Positions 55,793 through 64,000 of a DNA stretch of 64,000 nucleotides are shown here, one piece after another. The stretch lies in contig NZ_JAHKRO010000018.1 in NCBI RefSeq assembly GCF_019396325.1, positions 45,562 through 109,561 on the forward strand. The letters run 5' to 3'. This DNA is from Nonomuraea ceibae. GTDB lineage: Bacteria; Actinomycetota; Actinomycetes; Streptosporangiales; Streptosporangiaceae. The stretch's first letter is position 1. Each line of letters starts with the position of its first letter. A model generated the notes under the pieces. It made no database searches. It saw only the letters and a program-made list of their open reading frames with translations, and was not told where the DNA came from. The position numbers were made by a program, and so were the translations under genes.

Positions 55793-57886
55793 ATGATCGA
55801 AGTCTGGCCGGGAGATCCGTATCCACTCGGGGCCACCTACGACGGCGCGGGCACCAACTTCTCGCTCTACACCGAGGTCGCCGACGCCGTCGAGCTGTGC
55901 CTGTTCGACGACGACAACAAGGAGTCCCGCGTACGGCTGAGCGAGGTCGACGGGTTCATCTGGCACGGCTACCTGCCGGGCATCGGCCCCGGCCAGCGCT
56001 ACGGCTACCGGGTGCACGGCCCCTACGACCCGGCGCGCGGCCTGCGCTGCAACCCGGCCAAGCTGCTGCTCGACCCGTACGCGATGGCGATCGAGGGCGG
56101 GGTGACGTGGAACGAGGCGGTCTACGGCTACCGCTTCGGCTCGCCCGACACGCGCAACGACAAGGACTCCGCCCGGTACGTGCCGCGCTCGATCGTCATC
56201 AACCCGTTCTTCGGCTGGGGCCACGACCGGCCGCCCGCGACCCCGTACCACGACACCGTGATCTACGAGGCGCACGTGCGCGGGCTGACGATAGGGCATC
56301 CGAAGATCCCCAAGCACCTGCGCGGCACCTACGCGGCCCTCGGCCACCCCGAGATCCTCGACCACCTGACCAAGCTCGGCGTGACCGCGCTGGAGCTCAT
56401 GCCGGTCCACCAGTTCGTCACCGACCACATCCTGGAGCAGCGCGGGCTGTCCAACTACTGGGGCTACAACTCGATCGGCTTCTTCGCCCCGCACAACCGC
56501 TACTCCAGCCAGGGCCAGCGCGGCGGGCAGGTGCTGGAGTTCAAGGCCATGGTGCGGGCGCTGCACGAGGCCGGCATCGAGGTCATCCTCGACGTCGTCT
56601 ACAACCACACCGCCGAGGGCAACCACCTCGGGCCGACGCTCAGCTTCAAGGGCATCGACAACCCCGACTACTACCGGCTCGTGCCCACCGACAAGCGCTA
56701 CTACGTCGACACCACCGGCACCGGCAACAGCCTGCTCATGCGGTCACCGCACGTGCTCCAGATGATCATGGACTCGCTGCGCTACTGGGTGATCGAGATG
56801 CACGTCGACGGGTTCCGCTTCGACCTCGCCTCGACGCTGGCCCGCGAGCTGCACGAGGTCGACCGGCTGAGCGCCTTCTTCGACCTGGTCCAGCAGGACC
56901 CCGTGCTGTCCCAGGTCAAGCTCATCGCCGAGCCCTGGGACGTCGGCCCCGGCGGCTACCAGGTCGGCAACTTCCCCTCACGCTGGACCGAGTGGAACGG
57001 CCGCTACCGCGACACCATCCGCGACCTGTGGCGCGGGCAGCCGGCCACCATGCCGGAGTTCGGCTACCGCTTCACCGGCTCCAGCGACCTCTACCAGGCC
57101 GACACCCGCCGCCCCGCCGCCTCGATCAACTTCGTCACCTGCCACGACGGCTTCACCCTCCAGGACCTCGTCTCGTACGACCACAAGCACAACGAGGCCA
57201 ACAAGGAGGGCAACCGCGACGGCACCGACGACAACCGGTCCTGGAACTGCGGCGCGGAAGGCCCGGCCGACTGGGCCGTCGAATCCCTGCGTGAGCAGCA
57301 GAAACGCAACTTCCTCACCACGCTGTTCCTGTCGCAGGGCGTGCCGATGCTCTCCCACGGCGACGAGCTGGGCCGCACCCAGCAGGGCAACAACAACGGC
57401 TACTGCCAGGACAACGAGATCACCTGGGTCGACTGGTCCGACGTCAGGGAGAACTGGCTGCTGCTGGAGTTCACCCAGAGCCTGGCGGCGCTGCGCAAGA
57501 AGCATCCGGTGTTCCGCCGCAGGAGATTCTTCTACGGCAAACCGGTGCGCGGCCTGAGCGACATCGCCTGGCTCACCCCGTCCGGGGAGGAGATGACCGA
57601 CAGCGACTGGAACGTCGGCTACGCCAAGTCGCTGGCCGTCTTCCTCAACGGCGACGCCATCACCGAGCCCGACCGCCGCGGCCGGCCCATCAGGGACGAC
57701 TCGTTCCTGCTGCTGTTCAACGCGCACCACGACACGATCAGGTTCACGATCCCCAAGGACTACGGAGAGATGTGGCAGACCGAGATCGACACCGCCATGC
57801 CGATCAGGCTGGACGTCCGGATGTGCCGGGCGGGCGAGGGAGTGGCCGTGCCCGGACGCAGCGTGCGGGTGTTGCGCCGTGTCTAG
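55793..57886 (+). CDS. glgX: Glycogen debranching enzyme GlgX/TreX
   Basis: A 697-residue GH13 isoamylase-type enzyme. N-terminal CBM48 region ([31 protein letters not shown]). Catalytic nucleophile in DGFRFDLAS (Asp about residue 339), acid/base in LIAEPWDVG (Glu about 379), third Asp in [10 protein letters not shown]. It removes alpha-1,6 branches from glycogen or limit dextrin, giving linear maltodextrins for TreY. ATG follows GGAGCC. It overlaps treY by 8 bp. Confidence 0.95.
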   Translation: MIEVWPGDPYPLGATYDGAGTNFSLYTEVADAVELCLFDDDNKESRVRLSEVDGFIWHGYLPGIGPGQRYGYRVHGPYDPARGLRCNPAKLLLDPYAMAIEGGVTWNEAVYGYRFGSPDTRNDKDSARYVPRSIVINPFFGWGHDRPPATPYHDTVIYEAHVRGLTIGHPKIPKHLRGTYAALGHPEILDHLTKLGVTALELMPVHQFVTDHILEQRGLSNYWGYNSIGFFAPHNRYSSQGQRGGQVLEFKAMVRALHEAGIEVILDVVYNHTAEGNHLGPTLSFKGIDNPDYYRLVPTDKRYYVDTTGTGNSLLMRSPHVLQMIMDSLRYWVIEMHVDGFRFDLASTLARELHEVDRLSAFFDLVQQDPVLSQVKLIAEPWDVGPGGYQVGNFPSRWTEWNGRYRDTIRDLWRGQPATMPEFGYRFTGSSDLYQADTRRPAASINFVTCHDGFTLQDLVSYDHKHNEANKEGNRDGTDDNRSWNCGAEGPADWAVESLREQQKRNFLTTLFLSQGVPMLSHGDELGRTQQGNNNGYCQDNEITWVDWSDVRENWLLLEFTQSLAALRKKHPVFRRRRFFYGKPVRGLSDIAWLTPSGEEMTDSDWNVGYAKSLAVFLNGDAITEPDRRGRPIRDDSFLLLFNAHHDTIRFTIPKDYGEMWQTEIDTAMPIRLDVRMCRAGEGVAVPGRSVRVLRRV

Positions 57887-59987
57887 GCCGATCTCGACCT
57901 ACCGCCTCCAGCTGACCCCCGACTTCGGCTTCGCCCAGGTCGCCGACCTCGCCGGCTACCTGCGCGACCTCGGCGTCACCCACGTCTACCTGTCGCCGAT
58001 CCTCCAGGCCGTGCCCGGCTCCCGCCACGGCTACGACGTCACCGACCACTCCCGCGTCCGCGAGGAGTTCGGCGGCGCGCAGGGCTTCAGGGAGATGGCC
58101 CAGCGGCTGGCCGCCCACGACCTGGGCATCGTCCTCGACCTGGTCCCCAACCACATGAACACCGAGAACGAGCGGTTCATGGCCGTGCTCCGCGACGGGC
58201 CCGGCTCGCCGTACGCCCGCTGGTTCGACATCGAGTGGGACGGCGGGAAGGTGGCGCTGCCGGTCCTCGGCGACGACACCGACCCGGCCGAGGCCGAGCG
58301 CGGCTACCCCCAGCCCGGCTACCACAAGCTGGTCGACTGGCGGGAAGGCCCAGGCTACCGGCGCTTCTTCGACGTCTCGACGCTGATCGGGCTGCGCGTC
58401 GAGGACCCGGAGGTGTTCTTCGCCACCCACGAGGTGATCTTCTGGCTGCTCGACGAGGGGCTCGTCGACGGGCTGCGGATCGACCACCCCGACGGGCTCG
58501 CCGACCCGCGCGGCTACCTGGAGGCGCTGCGCGCCAGGACCGGCGGCGTGTGGACGGTCGTGGAGAAGATCCTCATCGGCGCCGAACGGCTGCCCGGCGA
58601 CTGGGCGTGCGACGGCACCACCGGTTACGAGGCGCTCAACCGCGTCAACGGCCTGTTCGTCGACCCCGAGGGCAAGGCGCCGCTGGTCGAGCTGTTCACC
58701 CGCCTGACCGGCGAGCCCGAGAACTACCACGCGGTCATGGCCAGGGCCAAACGCGAGGTCATCGACCTGTTCTTCGGCCCCGAGGTGCGCCGCCTGGCCC
58801 GCGCCGCCTCCTGCACCCCCGAGGCCGCCGCCGAACTGCTCGCCGCCATGCCCGTCTACCGCGCCTACGTGGTGCCCGGCGAGCCGCCGCCGCGCCGGTC
58901 CGTGGAGATCGTCGAGCAGGCCGCCGCAGCCTGCTCACCCGCCGTCCGGCCGCTCGTCCAGCAGGCCCTGTACGGCTCGCCCGAGGCGATCATCCGCTTC
59001 CAGCAGGCGTGCGGGCCCGTGATGGCCAAGGGCGTCGAGGACACCGCGCTCTACCGGTGGTTCCCGCTGTCGTGCCTGAACGAGGTCGGCGGCGAACCCG
59101 ACCTGTTCGGGCTCTCCGCCGAGGAGTTCCACGCGTTCTGCGCGAGCATGCCGCCCCACTCCATGACCACGCTGTCCACCCACGACACCAAACGCTCCGA
59201 GGACGTGCGGGCCAGGCTGTCGGTGCTGTCGGAGCTGCCCGAGGAGTGGGCGGAGGCCGTCGCGGGCTGGTCGGCCGAGCTGAGCTTCGACCGCCACCTC
59301 GACTACCTCGCCTGGCAGAACCTCATGGCCGCCTGGCCGATCTCCGCCGAGCGGTTCACCGACTACCTGCTCAAGGCCGCCCGCGAGGCCAAGACGGCGA
59401 TCTCCTGGATCCGCCCCGACCCCGGCTACGAGCAGCGCCTGCGCGCCTTCGCCGAGGCCGCGGTGCGGCTCGACGTGGGCGCGTTCACCCGGCGCATCGA
59501 CCCCTACGCGATGTCCAACTCGCTCGGCGCCAAGCTCGTGCAGCTCATGATGCCCGGCGTGCCTGACGTCTACCAGGGCAACGAGATGACCGACTTCTCC
59601 CTGGTCGACCCGGACAACCGGCGGCCCGTCAGCTTCCCCCGCGAACCCGCCACCGAGTGGGACGCGGCCAAGCTCCTCGTCACCACCCAGGCGCTGCGGC
59701 TGCGCCGCCGCCTCGAACCCGCCGCCGCGTACACCCCCATGAGCGCCGAAGGCGACGCCGCCGAGCACGTGATCGCCTTCGCTCGCGGCGACCGGCCCGC
59801 CGCCGTCGCCGTCGCCACCCGCCTGCCCGTGCGCCTGGCCCGGCGCGGCTGGGGGGCCACCACGCTGACGCTGCCGCCCGGCCACTGGCGCGACCTGCTC
59901 GCCGGCGGCCGGCACACCGGCCGCGTCCCGCTCGCCCACCTGCTCGGTACGTATCCCGTCGCACTCCTGGAGAGACATGATCTTTGA
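57879..59987 (+). CDS. treY: Malto-oligosyltrehalose synthase
   Basis: A 702-residue GH13 TreY. It starts [20 protein letters not shown], with VLDLVPNHM, DGLRIDHPDGLADP (catalytic Asp about residue 199) and VVEKILIGAERLPGDW (Glu about 228). It converts the reducing end of a maltodextrin from alpha-1,4 to alpha-1,1, making maltooligosyl trehalose. GTG start overlaps glgX; the 3' end overlaps treZ by 11 bp. Confidence 0.95.
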   Translation: MSRPISTYRLQLTPDFGFAQVADLAGYLRDLGVTHVYLSPILQAVPGSRHGYDVTDHSRVREEFGGAQGFREMAQRLAAHDLGIVLDLVPNHMNTENERFMAVLRDGPGSPYARWFDIEWDGGKVALPVLGDDTDPAEAERGYPQPGYHKLVDWREGPGYRRFFDVSTLIGLRVEDPEVFFATHEVIFWLLDEGLVDGLRIDHPDGLADPRGYLEALRARTGGVWTVVEKILIGAERLPGDWACDGTTGYEALNRVNGLFVDPEGKAPLVELFTRLTGEPENYHAVMARAKREVIDLFFGPEVRRLARAASCTPEAAAELLAAMPVYRAYVVPGEPPPRRSVEIVEQAAAACSPAVRPLVQQALYGSPEAIIRFQQACGPVMAKGVEDTALYRWFPLSCLNEVGGEPDLFGLSAEEFHAFCASMPPHSMTTLSTHDTKRSEDVRARLSVLSELPEEWAEAVAGWSAELSFDRHLDYLAWQNLMAAWPISAERFTDYLLKAAREAKTAISWIRPDPGYEQRLRAFAEAAVRLDVGAFTRRIDPYAMSNSLGAKLVQLMMPGVPDVYQGNEMTDFSLVDPDNRRPVSFPREPATEWDAAKLLVTTQALRLRRRLEPAAAYTPMSAEGDAAEHVIAFARGDRPAAVAVATRLPVRLARRGWGATTLTLPPGHWRDLLAGGRHTGRVPLAHLLGTYPVALLERHDL

Positions 59988-61698
59988 GGTGTGGGCACCC
60001 AGAGCCACGGCCGTCGACGTGGACGTGGACGGCCGGCGGCACCCCCTCACCGCCGGCGCGGGCGGCTGGTGGTCCGCCGAGGTGGCCGAGGCCGGCCACG
60101 GCAGCCGCTACGGGTTCGTGCTCGACGGCGACGGGCCCTACCCCGACCCGCGCTCGCGCCGCCAGCCCGAAGGCGTCTTCGGCCCCAGCGCCGTCTACGA
60201 GCACGACCGCTTCACCTGGGCCGACCACGACTGGAAGGGCCGCGACCTGCGCGGCAGCGTGATCTACGAGCTGCACATCGGCACCTTCACCCCCGAGGGC
60301 ACCTTCGAGGCGGCCGCCGACAGGCTCCAGCACCTGGTGGAGCTCGGCGTCGACCTCGTCGAGATCATGCCGGTCGCGCCCGTGCCCGGCACCCGCAACT
60401 GGGGCTACGACGGCGTCGACCTCTACGCCGTCAACGAGACCTACGGCGGCCCCGACGGACTCAAGACCTTCGTCGACGCCTGCCACCGGGCCGGCCTCGG
60501 CGTCCTCCTCGACGTCGTCTACAACCATCTCGGACCGTCGGGCAACTTCCTGCACCCCTTCGGCCCGTACTTCTCCGGCTTCGCCGGTAGCTACTGGGGC
60601 GAAGCGGTCAACCTCGACGGGCCCGGCTCCGACGTGGTGCGACGCTACTTCATCGACAACGCGCTCCAATGGCTGCGCGACTACCACCTCGACGGGCTCC
60701 GGCTCGACGCCGTCCACGCGCTGCACGACCGCCGGGCCACCCACCTGCTCGCCGAACTCGCCGACGAGGCCGACGCCCTCGCCTGCTCCCTCGGCCGGCC
60801 CCTCACGCTCATCGCCGAATCCGACCTCAACGACCCCCGCATGGTACGGTCCCGCGACGCCGGCGGGCTCGGCATGACCGCCCAATGGGACGACGACGTC
60901 CACCACGCCCTCCACACCGCCGTCAGCGGCGAGACCCACGGCTACTACGCCGACTTCGCCGGCCTGCCCGCCCTGGCCAAGGTGCTGACCCGCGGCGTCC
61001 TGCACGACGGCGGCTACTCCAGCTTCCGCGAACGCGCCCACGGCGCCCCCTTCACCGGAGTCCCCGGCCACCGGCTCGTCGCCTGCCTGCAGAACCACGA
61101 CCAGATCGGCAACCGGCCCGCCGGCGACCGGCTGCCGATGCCCGCGCTCAAACTCGGCGCCGGGCTGCTGCTCACCTCACCGTTCACACCGATGCTGTTC
61201 ATGGGGGAGGAGTGGGGGGCCGGGACGCCGTTCCTGTTCTTCTCCGACCACGTTGAGCCCCACCTGCGCGAGAGCGAGGGCGGGCGGAGGCAGAAGGAGT
61301 TCGAAGGCTTCGGCTACGCCTGGGAGGCGCCCGACCCGTCGGACGAGGAGACGTTCCTGCGCTCCAAACTCGACTGGGACGAGCTCAAGGGGGAGGAGCA
61401 CTGGTCGCTGCTGTGCTGGTACCGCGACCTCATCGCGCTGCGCAAGGCGCTGCCCGAACTGTCGGACCCGCGCCTGGACCGGGTGCGCGTCGAGACGGAC
61501 CCGGCGGGCGACTGGCTCGTGGTGCGGCGTGGTCCGCTGGCGGTCAGCGTCAACCTCAGCACCGAGACCCGCACCCTGCCGGGCACGCTGGGCACGGTGC
61601 TCCTGGCCTCCGACGAGCCGATCGAGGCAGGTGAGGACGGCATCCGCCTCCCCGGCCAATCCCTGGTCATCCACCGCCCCCCGCCTCCCACGCCCTAG
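59977..61698 (+). CDS. treZ: Malto-oligosyltrehalose trehalohydrolase
   Basis: A 573-residue GH13 TreZ. It has an N-terminal CBM48-like domain (MIFEVWAPRATAVDVDVDGRR), DVVYNHLGPSGN, GLRLDAVHAL (Asp about residue 243), IAESDLNDPR (Glu about 279) and LQNHDQIGNR. It releases free trehalose from maltooligosyl trehalose. The operon glgX-treY-treZ thus forms the complete TreX-TreY-TreZ route from glycogen to trehalose. Confidence 0.95.
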   Translation: MIFEVWAPRATAVDVDVDGRRHPLTAGAGGWWSAEVAEAGHGSRYGFVLDGDGPYPDPRSRRQPEGVFGPSAVYEHDRFTWADHDWKGRDLRGSVIYELHIGTFTPEGTFEAAADRLQHLVELGVDLVEIMPVAPVPGTRNWGYDGVDLYAVNETYGGPDGLKTFVDACHRAGLGVLLDVVYNHLGPSGNFLHPFGPYFSGFAGSYWGEAVNLDGPGSDVVRRYFIDNALQWLRDYHLDGLRLDAVHALHDRRATHLLAELADEADALACSLGRPLTLIAESDLNDPRMVRSRDAGGLGMTAQWDDDVHHALHTAVSGETHGYYADFAGLPALAKVLTRGVLHDGGYSSFRERAHGAPFTGVPGHRLVACLQNHDQIGNRPAGDRLPMPALKLGAGLLLTSPFTPMLFMGEEWGAGTPFLFFSDHVEPHLRESEGGRRQKEFEGFGYAWEAPDPSDEETFLRSKLDWDELKGEEHWSLLCWYRDLIALRKALPELSDPRLDRVRVETDPAGDWLVVRRGPLAVSVNLSTETRTLPGTLGTVLLASDEPIEAGEDGIRLPGQSLVIHRPPPPTP

Positions 61699-61890
61699 CC
61701 CCTCCACCCGCCATCCACAGGGGAGAGCCGGGGCGCCCGTCGTCCATAGGAGAGGGCCCGCGCGCCCGTCGTCCACAGGCACGGCGGCCTCCCTCCTCCA
61801 CCGTCCACAGAACGCCGTTCTCCTCCACGCCCCGCCGCCCCGCTGCCCGATCCTGGCTGCCTCACCGCACCCATCCCCCGGGAGGCCGCC
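61699..61890. other. Intergenic region with repeated TCCACA motifs
   Basis: A 192-bp gap after treZ. Four TCCACA/TCCATA hexamers occur within about 100 bp (near 61712, 61743, 61775 and 61804), three of them preceded by CG or CCG. Two longer direct repeats carry CGCCCGTCGTCCA. They resemble degenerate actinobacterial DnaA boxes (TTGTCCACA), but none has the TTG start. No clear promoter; a GGGAGG ribosome site for the next gene lies at its end. Confidence 0.45.
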
Positions 61891-62814
61891 ATGCAGATCG
61901 CCCTTGCCCTGCCAGCCCTGCTGACCTCACTGTTCGTCGTCGCCGTCGAACGGCTGCCGTTCGAGCTCACCGCCCTGCCGTGGCGCGTCGGCACCCCCTA
62001 CCGCCGGGCCGCCATCGCCCAGGCGGGCACCCGGTCCCTCCTCCTCACCCACCACCCGACCCCCTGGAGACAGCCCGGCACCACCACCTTCACCGACGCC
62101 GAACGCCGCCTCCTGCGCCGCTCCACCGAGCACGTCGTCATCTCCGCCACCACCCCGCCCACCGCCCTCCCGGCCGCCGCCCAGCTCGCCCGAGCCACAG
62201 CCCGCACCCTCGCCAGCGCCGGCCTCCTCATCGACCCCCTGACCGGCACCACCCAGCCCCACCCCGTTCGGCCCACTCCCACGCACCCCGTGGCGGAACC
62301 CGCCAAGTTCCATCTCGGCGACGGCTGGCTCGGCTGGGACGTCCGCGTCCACGACGACGCCACCTGCCCACCGTGGAACCCCGCCGACACGGGCACCTGC
62401 GACGCGCTCAGCGTCACCTCCCGAGGGCTGAGCCGCTTCGCCCTGCCGGAGATCACCCTCGACGGCGCGGCCTGCGCCCACCGCCTGTGCGCCACCGACC
62501 TCCTCCGCACGGTCGCCCACCGCCTGGTGGCCGACCAACTGGCCTTCCTCGCCGCCCACCCGGACGCCCGCCTCCGCCTCATCGACGACCACCTGCGCAT
62601 CGGCCCGCCATCATCCTTGAGCGTCCGCCTCACCCCCTGCTCGACCACCCCGGCCGACCTGGGCCGCACAGGCAGCATCAGACGCCTCAAGATCGCCCCC
62701 ACGACCGGCGGCGACCAGATCACCTGCCTGCGCGTCGGCCCACCCTCCGGCTTCACCGGCTCCCTCAACGACTGGCTCTGCGCCCCCCACCCCACCCCCG
62801 CCCTGGCGGCCTGA
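61891..62814 (+). CDS. Hypothetical protein
   Basis: A 307-residue protein. Residues 1-20 are hydrophobic (MQIALALPALLTSLFVVAVE), possibly a membrane anchor. The rest is rich in Thr, Pro and Ala with scattered Cys (GTCDALSV, AACAHRLCATDLL, CSTTPADLG, ITCLRVG, WLCAPH). I do not recognise the family. ATG has GGGAGG six bases upstream. It lies 83 bp before the coiled-coil gene, same strand. Confidence 0.65.
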   Translation: MQIALALPALLTSLFVVAVERLPFELTALPWRVGTPYRRAAIAQAGTRSLLLTHHPTPWRQPGTTTFTDAERRLLRRSTEHVVISATTPPTALPAAAQLARATARTLASAGLLIDPLTGTTQPHPVRPTPTHPVAEPAKFHLGDGWLGWDVRVHDDATCPPWNPADTGTCDALSVTSRGLSRFALPEITLDGAACAHRLCATDLLRTVAHRLVADQLAFLAAHPDARLRLIDDHLRIGPPSSLSVRLTPCSTTPADLGRTGSIRRLKIAPTTGGDQITCLRVGPPSGFTGSLNDWLCAPHPTPALAA

Positions 62815-62897
62815 AACGCCCACCCCCATGCAGAAACACCACCCGGCACGGGAACCCTCCGAGGAACACCCACCGCCCCCCATTCGTCCACAAAGTC

Positions 62898-63836
62898 GTG
62901 GACCCAATCGAAGACCTCGACCGTCGCCTGCGGGAAACACGTGAAGCCGTTCGCAGGTTCGACCAGCTCGCCGCCCGGCGCTCCACCGTCAACACCCAGC
63001 TCAGGGAGGTCACCGAAGCAGTCACCCGGCTGGAGGCCGAGCTCAAGAAGGAACAGCGGGACGTGACCCGACTGGAGGGCGGCTTCTCAGGGTTCCTGGC
63101 GGGCCTGACGGGCGGCAAACAAGAGCGCCTGACCCGCGAACGAGCCGAGGCCCAGGCCGCCGCCGAACGCCTCGACGGCCAGCGCCACCGCCTCACCGAC
63201 CTCACCGCCGACCTCGAAGCCACGGACCGGGTGCTGTCCCACCTGGCCGGCGCCGCCGAAGCCTACGAGCAGGCATTGGCCGACAAGGAAAGCCTCCTGG
63301 TCAACCTGGCCGACCCCCGGGCGCAACGCCTCATCGACCTGGCCACCCAACTGGCCGACACCGAGGCCGACCTCCGAGAGCACGACGAGGCCATCCAGGC
63401 GGGCGACACGGCCCGCCGCGCGGTCGCGGAGATGCTCGCCCTCCTCAAGCATGCCCACGGCGCCTCCACCTTCGACATGCTCGGCGGCGGTGCCTTCGCC
63501 GACGCGGTCGAACACCACCACCTCAGAGCAGCCGACCAGGTCGCCTGGCACGCCCAGCGCGCCCTCGACGTCTTCTCCCGCGAACTCGCCGACATCGGCT
63601 GGACCGCCACCCCACGACTCCCCAAGGTGGACACCCGCTGGTTCGCCGACACCTTCTTCGACAACATCATCACCGACGCCCTCAAACACCAGCGCATCAA
63701 CCGCACCCGCAACGCCGTGACAGCCATGTCCCAGTGGCTGGGCACCTCCCTCCACACCCTCACCGTCCAGCGAAACGACCTCGCAGCCCTCCACACCCAA
63801 CTCCTCCAGGAACGAGAACACCTCCTAACCGCCTAA
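62898..63836 (+). CDS. Hypothetical coiled-coil protein
   Basis: A 312-residue soluble protein. Residues 5 to about 150 are a long coiled coil with heptad-like Leu/Ala and many Glu/Arg/Gln (DLDRRLRETREAVRRFDQLA onwards), interrupted by GGFSGFLAGLTGGKQE. The C-terminal half is more globular (FDMLGGGAFADAVEHHHLRA, WFADTFFDNIITDALKHQRI). GTG 62898 (VDPIEDLDRR) has no clear ribosome site. The family is not recognised; similar unannotated proteins often carry N-terminal coiled coils in actinomycetes. Confidence 0.7.
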   Translation: MDPIEDLDRRLRETREAVRRFDQLAARRSTVNTQLREVTEAVTRLEAELKKEQRDVTRLEGGFSGFLAGLTGGKQERLTRERAEAQAAAERLDGQRHRLTDLTADLEATDRVLSHLAGAAEAYEQALADKESLLVNLADPRAQRLIDLATQLADTEADLREHDEAIQAGDTARRAVAEMLALLKHAHGASTFDMLGGGAFADAVEHHHLRAADQVAWHAQRALDVFSRELADIGWTATPRLPKVDTRWFADTFFDNIITDALKHQRINRTRNAVTAMSQWLGTSLHTLTVQRNDLAALHTQLLQEREHLLTA

Positions 63837-63947
63837 CCCCGCCAACCAGGGGCACGCCCTTGTGCCTCGCAGGGCCGCAACCCACGAACCTGGCACGGCC
63901 CGCCGAAGCCCCAAGCCCCCCGGCCCCTTCACCTCAGCCCCCACCCG

Positions 63948-64000
63948 CCCTTTCACCCGCCCGCCCTTTCACCCACCCGCCCTTTCACCCACCCGCCCTT
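63948..64000. repeat. 16-bp tandem repeats at the window edge
   Basis: TTTCACCCACCCGCCC-type units repeat with an exact 16-bp period (TTTC at 63951, 63967 and 63983; a fourth begins at 63999) and run off the window. The preceding 110 bp (63837-63947) are non-coding and C-rich. Confidence 0.75.

Overview
The window is high-GC DNA (estimated above 70%) with dense genes, frequent 4-bp ATGA/GTGA start-stop overlaps and many GTG starts. Gene families typical of actinomycetes (DUF574 SAM-methyltransferase, F420-type LLM oxidoreductase, fused isobutyryl-CoA mutase IcmF, GpgS, TreXYZ, ECF41-like sigma factor) point to a filamentous actinobacterium, most plausibly Streptosporangiales (Nonomuraea-like). 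The genus is an inference. No rRNA, tRNA, CRISPR array or insertion sequence was seen.

Layout. 1-1.6 kb: a partial secreted protein and a secreted phospholipase D-like protein. 1.6-7.1 kb: a beta-glucoside uptake operon (lipoprotein, two permeases, GH1 beta-glucosidase, LacI regulator) with two matching 18-bp LacI-type operators. 7.3-9.7 kb, transcribed away from it: a compact RiPP-like cassette made of an 18-residue peptide with a near-perfect Shine-Dalgarno, a strong terminator hairpin, a ThiF/E1-like adenylating enzyme and an M50-like membrane metalloprotease, both with PqqD-like N-terminal regions. 9.7-22.1 kb: an iron-regulated catecholate siderophore locus with four DmdR/IdeR-type iron boxes, covering uptake, a Fes-type esterase, 2,3-dihydroxybenzoate synthesis and activation, a free aryl carrier protein, one C-A-T-R NRPS and a DUF2218 protein. 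Its architecture and hand-read adenylation pocket match a myxochelin-type system (two DHB on one lysine, reductive release).

22.1-25.6 kb: an accessory segment with a 753-residue orphan protein, a VapBC-type toxin-antitoxin pair and a small unknown gene. 25.6-32.1 kb: an NDH-2-like flavoprotein, an ECF41-like sigma factor, a Ser/Thr kinase, an orphan N6 DNA methylase, a PP2C phosphatase and a CHAP-domain protein that probably uses a CTG start. 32.4-40.9 kb: glucose-dehydrogenase-like MDR, IcmF, a TrmB/LuxR-like regulator, Tpx, an LLM oxidoreductase, a DUF574 methyltransferase and a cytosolic BtuF-like protein.

40.8-52.7 kb: a carbohydrate region. A ROK regulator and a CUT1 transporter face a set of sugar-modifying genes (two unusual MDR dehydrogenases, a TIM-barrel isomerase, a GH63/MGH1-like hydrolase, a Gfo/Idh/MocA dehydrogenase), followed by GpgS and a GT4 glycosyltransferase. 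52.7-55.6 kb: universal stress protein, small unknown proteins, PAP2 phosphatase and MscL. 55.8-61.7 kb: the glgX-treY-treZ operon turning glycogen or maltodextrin into trehalose. 61.9-63.8 kb: two orphan genes, then 16-bp tandem repeats running off the window. Neither CUT1 transporter nor the siderophore importer has an ATPase gene here. For CUT1 systems this fits a shared MsiK-type ATPase.
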